Source: Nostoc cf. edaphicum LEGE 07299
GTDB taxonomy: Bacteria; Cyanobacteriota; Cyanobacteriia; Cyanobacteriales; Nostocaceae
DNA length: 8,279 nt
Direction: 5' to 3'
NCBI RefSeq assembly: GCF_015207245.1
Contig: NZ_JADEXF010000103.1
Coordinates: 1 to 8,279 of the forward strand
Under the pieces are notes generated by a model. That model was not told the origin of the DNA and searched no databases. It worked only from the letters and a program-made list of their open reading frames with translations. The translations under genes were made by a program, and so were the position numbers. This document shows positions 6,150 to 8,279 of the stretch, piece after piece. Position 1 is the stretch's first letter. Every line of letters begins with the position of its first letter.

Positions 6150-7505
6150 ATGACCTTAAATCCCAGAGAAACAACGATTAAATTTCTTAGACAAATAGGC
6201 TTTACCACCGGAACCAAAATTTGGCTCAGGATTTCTTGGGACTTGCCTACAGAAATGATACCTAAAAACTGGAATAACTACTGTCGCAATGGTCAATTTT
6301 TCTACTCCCACTACATTCTCTGCGGTAAAATCACCCAGCAAGGATTTCAACTCTACTGCTGTACTTACGGAGGTCGAGACAAAAAGGGCAACACCTGCTG
6401 GCGGCTGACACCTAAACGCTATGCTGATGGTTGGGCATTGGCATTTAAAATGTCATATCTTGGTGCTACAGTCAGCTTTTACCCCAACCAACCAGACAAG
6501 GGCATCAGCAATCAGCACGTTAGTCAATGCCAATGTTTGTTCTACGAAATTGATGATTTGGGATTGAGTGAGCAGCGACAAGCTGTAAACCGGCTAAGGG
6601 ATGAAATCAACTTGGAACCCGCCGCCGTAGTTTACACAGGTGGGAAATCCTTGCACGTTTACTTTAAATGCAACCATTCCTTAAATCCTGCTGAATGGCT
6701 GTATCTCAATCGCCAACTGACGATTATCCAAAACGCAGATCCAGCCATTTGCAACTTAGCTCGTTCCATGAGACTGCCAGGTATGCTTCGCAGACGGGTG
6801 GTGGATGGAATATTGAGTGCAACCATCCCCATTACCCTAGAGCATTGTTCAAACTGTCAGTACAATGTGGAAGAACTAGAAACCGCATTTGATTCTACAG
6901 CCTTATTTCCCTACGAACTTTCTGAGCAACGCTGGCGCAAGTGGGTGCAGCTTCTCACAAGAGCGAAAAATGGAGAAGTTATCGACCCACAAGCAGCGCT
7001 ACTGCAACCTTCTGTGACTGTCCCTCGCTCAACCTTACATTGCCGACGAGGGACAGTAACACAGGCTACAACCAGAGATAATCGCTCATCTCTTAAACAA
7101 CTACGCGCTAGCGGAGTGTCTGTTCCTTTATCTATCTGTTTAACTTTGAGCGATCGCACTTTACTAACTTATGGTGAATCTGAGGGAAACAGAAACAATT
7201 CTGGCTACAAATTAGCTCGTAATCTACTAGGTACATCTAATTTACTTACCGGACACCGAATCGTTTATCATCCCGAACCACGCCAACTATTTGACCAATA
7301 TTGCGATCGCTGTAAACCTCCACTCGAACCAACTGAGGCAGATACAATTTGGCACAGTGCGAATAAAACAACAGCCTTTGCCAGTCGGGATTTTGGCTCT
7401 GTCGCTATGAGCATTCGTAAGTGGAAGTCACACCGCAAATCAAAAAAGCAATGCGTAAGAAAACCAAAAAGATTAGTTAACGCAAGGTTGACAAAATCGA
7501 TGTAA
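6150..7505 (+). CDS. Archaeo-eukaryotic-type primase, probable plasmid replication protein
   Basis: This 451-residue protein carries the active-site pattern of archaeo-eukaryotic primases. Motif I is CLFYEIDDLG (129-138), with E133 and D135 as probable metal ligands. Motif II is TGGKSLHVYF (163-172), the nucleotide-binding SGGKSxHxY type. The conserved NADPAICNLARSMRLPG follows (195-211). The C-terminal part (about 343-405) has EGNRNNSGYKLARNLLG and CDRCKPPLEPTEADTIWHSA, which look like a PriCT-type primase C-terminal domain. CxxC pairs occur at 233-236 and 385-388. The linker at about 275-330 is poorly structured and contains a DNA palindrome. The C-terminal 30 residues are strongly basic. 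No helicase domain is present, so a helicase would have to come from elsewhere. An in-frame stop at 6117-6119 with no ATG in between fixes the start at 6150. Rep function is inferred from fold and context; a conjugation-associated primase is the alternative. Confidence 0.8.
   Translation: MTLNPRETTIKFLRQIGFTTGTKIWLRISWDLPTEMIPKNWNNYCRNGQFFYSHYILCGKITQQGFQLYCCTYGGRDKKGNTCWRLTPKRYADGWALAFKMSYLGATVSFYPNQPDKGISNQHVSQCQCLFYEIDDLGLSEQRQAVNRLRDEINLEPAAVVYTGGKSLHVYFKCNHSLNPAEWLYLNRQLTIIQNADPAICNLARSMRLPGMLRRRVVDGILSATIPITLEHCSNCQYNVEELETAFDSTALFPYELSEQRWRKWVQLLTRAKNGEVIDPQAALLQPSVTVPRSTLHCRRGTVTQATTRDNRSSLKQLRASGVSVPLSICLTLSDRTLLTYGESEGNRNNSGYKLARNLLGTSNLLTGHRIVYHPEPRQLFDQYCDRCKPPLEPTEADTIWHSANKTTAFASRDFGSVAMSIRKWKSHRKSKKQCVRKPKRLVNARLTKSM
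7012..7064 (+). repeat. Palindromic element inside the primase gene
   Basis: ACTGTCCCTCG (7017-7027) is exactly complementary to CGAGGGACAGT (7047-7057) around a 19-base loop. CTGTG/CACAG extends the stem outward past a 2-base bulge. It falls in the least conserved part of the protein (residues 288-305) and keeps the reading frame open, as expected of a small palindromic element tolerated in a linker. Confidence 0.75.
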
Positions 7506-7534
7506 TACCATTCCAATTTTTACCCATAATCTAC

Positions 7535-7601
7535 TGTGTACACATATCTTTGTACAGGATTAAAACGGTGTGGGACAACTCTAAAATACTTGTGTGTACA
7601 C
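7535..7601. repeat. Two GTGTACAC palindromes 58 bp apart
   Basis: TGTGTACACA (7535-7544) is a perfect 10-bp palindrome. Its 8-bp core GTGTACAC recurs at 7594-7601, and a related TTTGTACAGG lies between them at 7549. Paired identical palindromes in non-coding DNA suggest an operator or a replication-protein site, but no regulator gene adjoins them. Confidence 0.5.
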
Positions 7602-7721
7602 GGTAGCCCTATTCTGGGGAGACTATATGATTATTAAAAATGAGTATTGAAGAAGAGGCAAGGGAGCAGGGAGCAGGGGAGAAGGAACAGAAAGGGGGAT
7701 TCGACCCAATCAATTCGAGAA

Positions 7722-7738
7722 CCACTTATTAGAAGTGG
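7722..7738. repeat. Hairpin 1 within the MITE-like element
   Basis: CCACTT (7722-7727) pairs with AAGTGG (7733-7738) around the 5-base loop ATTAG. Confidence 0.6.
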
Positions 7739-7770
7739 GGAACTCAGACCCATGTTCCACTCCGCTTCAC

Positions 7771-7808
7771 GGCTCTTAGATGGGGTCATTTCCCCCCAGC
7801 TAAGAGCC
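7771..7808. repeat. Hairpin 2 within the MITE-like element
   Basis: GGCTCTTAG (7771-7779) pairs with CTAAGAGCC (7800-7808). After one A/G mismatch, TGGGG (7781-7785) pairs with CCCCA (7794-7798). This is a stable, GC-rich stem without a following T-run, so a structural or transposition role is more likely than simple termination. It could still stop convergent transcription. Confidence 0.75.
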
Positions 7809-7849
7809 CCCTTCCCCCTGCCTCTTCGTTGAAGGTACTATGTCTAGTT

Positions 7850-8279
7850 TTACTTTCCCATTTTTGGTAAATAAGACTGACGATAATTGTTCTTAGCCAT
7901 CAGCCTAGCCTCACGCTTTGTCCACTGTTTTTGTAAAGGAACATCAGCTAATTTTTGCAATAATATGAATACACTATCATCTCCAGTCAACCGAGCGATG
8001 ATTTGAGCGATCGCCTTACAACAACTCCAAGGATGACGCACCACCTGAACTTCTGCAAATCTCACCACACCCCAATTGCGCTCTAAGAAAAAACGGTTAC
8101 GGATTTTATCATCATCAACATCAATGCAGTGGTGAGGTTTACCTGTATCTCCAGCATAAGGTTCATCAATCTCAATATCGAGAGCTAACCCAGAAAACTG
8201 ATGGTAAAGGATAAAATCAGCCGAGTAACGTCGAGACGAACCAGGAATTTCAAATTCTACCGCTTGACAGATAAGATTC
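7850..8279 (-). CDS. PD-(D/E)XK nuclease-like protein (DUF559/Vsr-like), C-terminal part
   Basis: The frame is open from the window edge to the stop at 7852-7850, giving 142 C-terminal residues; the start lies outside the window. Numbering from the first visible codon (8278), RRYSADFILY (16-25) followed by LALDIEIDEPY (31-41) fits the nuclease core: Asp21, then an ExD pair (E36, D38). DDDKIRNRFFLERNWGVVRF (55-74) matches the region of DUF559/Vsr-type proteins in which a charged helix is followed by xGWxVxRF. EVQV and a helix with CCKAIAQIIARL follow, and the tail is basic. A DNA endonuclease or repair role is likely, but the missing N-terminus could hold another domain, and the catalytic lysine is not clear. 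The GTG at 8068-8066 would start in mid-domain and is rejected as the gene start. The gene converges on the primase gene and is probably a separate unit. Confidence 0.65.
   Translation of the reverse strand, partial: NLICQAVEFEIPGSSRRYSADFILYHQFSGLALDIEIDEPYAGDTGKPHHCIDVDDDKIRNRFFLERNWGVVRFAEVQVVRHPWSCCKAIAQIIARLTGDDSVFILLQKLADVPLQKQWTKREARLMAKNNYRQSYLPKMGK

Larger units (their letters stand above)
7652..7827. mobile_element. MITE-like element with inverted ends and internal hairpins
   Basis: GAAGAGGC (7652-7659) and its complement GCCTCTTC (7820-7827) bound a non-coding stretch whose adjoining inner sequences are also imperfectly inverted (G-rich left, C-rich right). TTGAA is present directly outside the left end (7647-7651) and one base outside the right end (7829-7833), which would fit a target-site duplication. 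Inside are two tandem copies of the heptamer GGGAGCA (7662-7675) and two hairpins. It has no transposase, so it would be non-autonomous. An alternative is the structured end of a decayed IS element. The identity is a guess from structure. Confidence 0.45.
7506..7849. other. Convergent intergenic region
   Basis: No gene is seen between the primase stop and the end of the nuclease-like gene. The 5' half (7506-7646) holds the GTGTACAC palindromes. The 3' half holds the MITE-like element at 7652-7827. The open frame at 7647-7832 simply reads through that repeat. Confidence 0.6.

Noticed and set aside
7562..7700. CRISPR-like repeats near the G-rich tract
   Set aside because: Only two heptamer copies and no regular repeat-spacer pattern; no CRISPR array is present anywhere in the window.
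7647..7832. 61-codon plus-strand frame
   Set aside because: It is a read-through of the MITE-like repeat; its basic, Pro/Arg-rich sequence comes from the GGGAGCA and CCCC tracts.
1..8279. tRNA or rRNA genes
   Set aside because: No cloverleaf-like pattern or rRNA-like sequence was recognised by eye on either strand.

Overview
The window looks like the backbone of a mobilizable plasmid, or a plasmid-derived island, from a filamentous (Nostoc/Anabaena-type) cyanobacterium. The evidence for a cyanobacterium is the repeated octamer GCGATCGC (HIP1), found complete at 293, 3074, 4029, 5114, 7150, 7303 and 8007. Chance would give about 0.1 copy in 8.3 kb. A short GGGAGCA tandem repeat of the kind scattered through such genomes supports this. 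Assignment to a genus is inference.

Layout. A minus-strand operon runs from 3405 down past position 1: an actin-like ParM/StbA protein, a ribbon-helix-helix (ParR-like) protein overlapping it by 4 bp, a ParA/MinD/TraL-type P-loop ATPase, and a single-pass membrane protein cut by the window edge. About 160 bp upstream of parM lie two blocks of 11-bp direct repeats (8 and 4 units) flanking a 62-bp spacer with a perfect 13-bp-arm palindrome. This is the architecture of the R1 parC centromere. It is followed by about 190 bp of back-to-back hairpins (3779-3972), the best candidate in the window for an oriT or single-strand initiation site. The plus-strand mobilization and replication genes follow: a MobC-like accessory protein, a MOBP-type relaxase overlapping it by 4 bp, and an archaeo-eukaryotic-type primase that is probably the replication protein. 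After a 344-bp non-coding stretch holding palindromes and a MITE-like element, the C-terminal part of a minus-strand PD-(D/E)XK nuclease-like gene reaches the window end.

How the parts may work together. MobC and the relaxase would nick and pilot one DNA strand, the primase would start synthesis on plasmid templates, and the left operon would segregate the plasmid. The unusual points are the coexistence of an actin-type and a ParA-type ATPase plus a membrane protein in one operon beside a parC-like array; substitutions at key nucleotide or metal positions in three enzymes (ParM phosphate-2 Asp, ParA-like Walker B Asp, relaxase-fused TOPRIM-like Glu and DxD); and the hairpin chain between the two gene clusters. 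No type IV secretion or coupling-protein gene is visible here. All family assignments come from reading motifs, without database searches.
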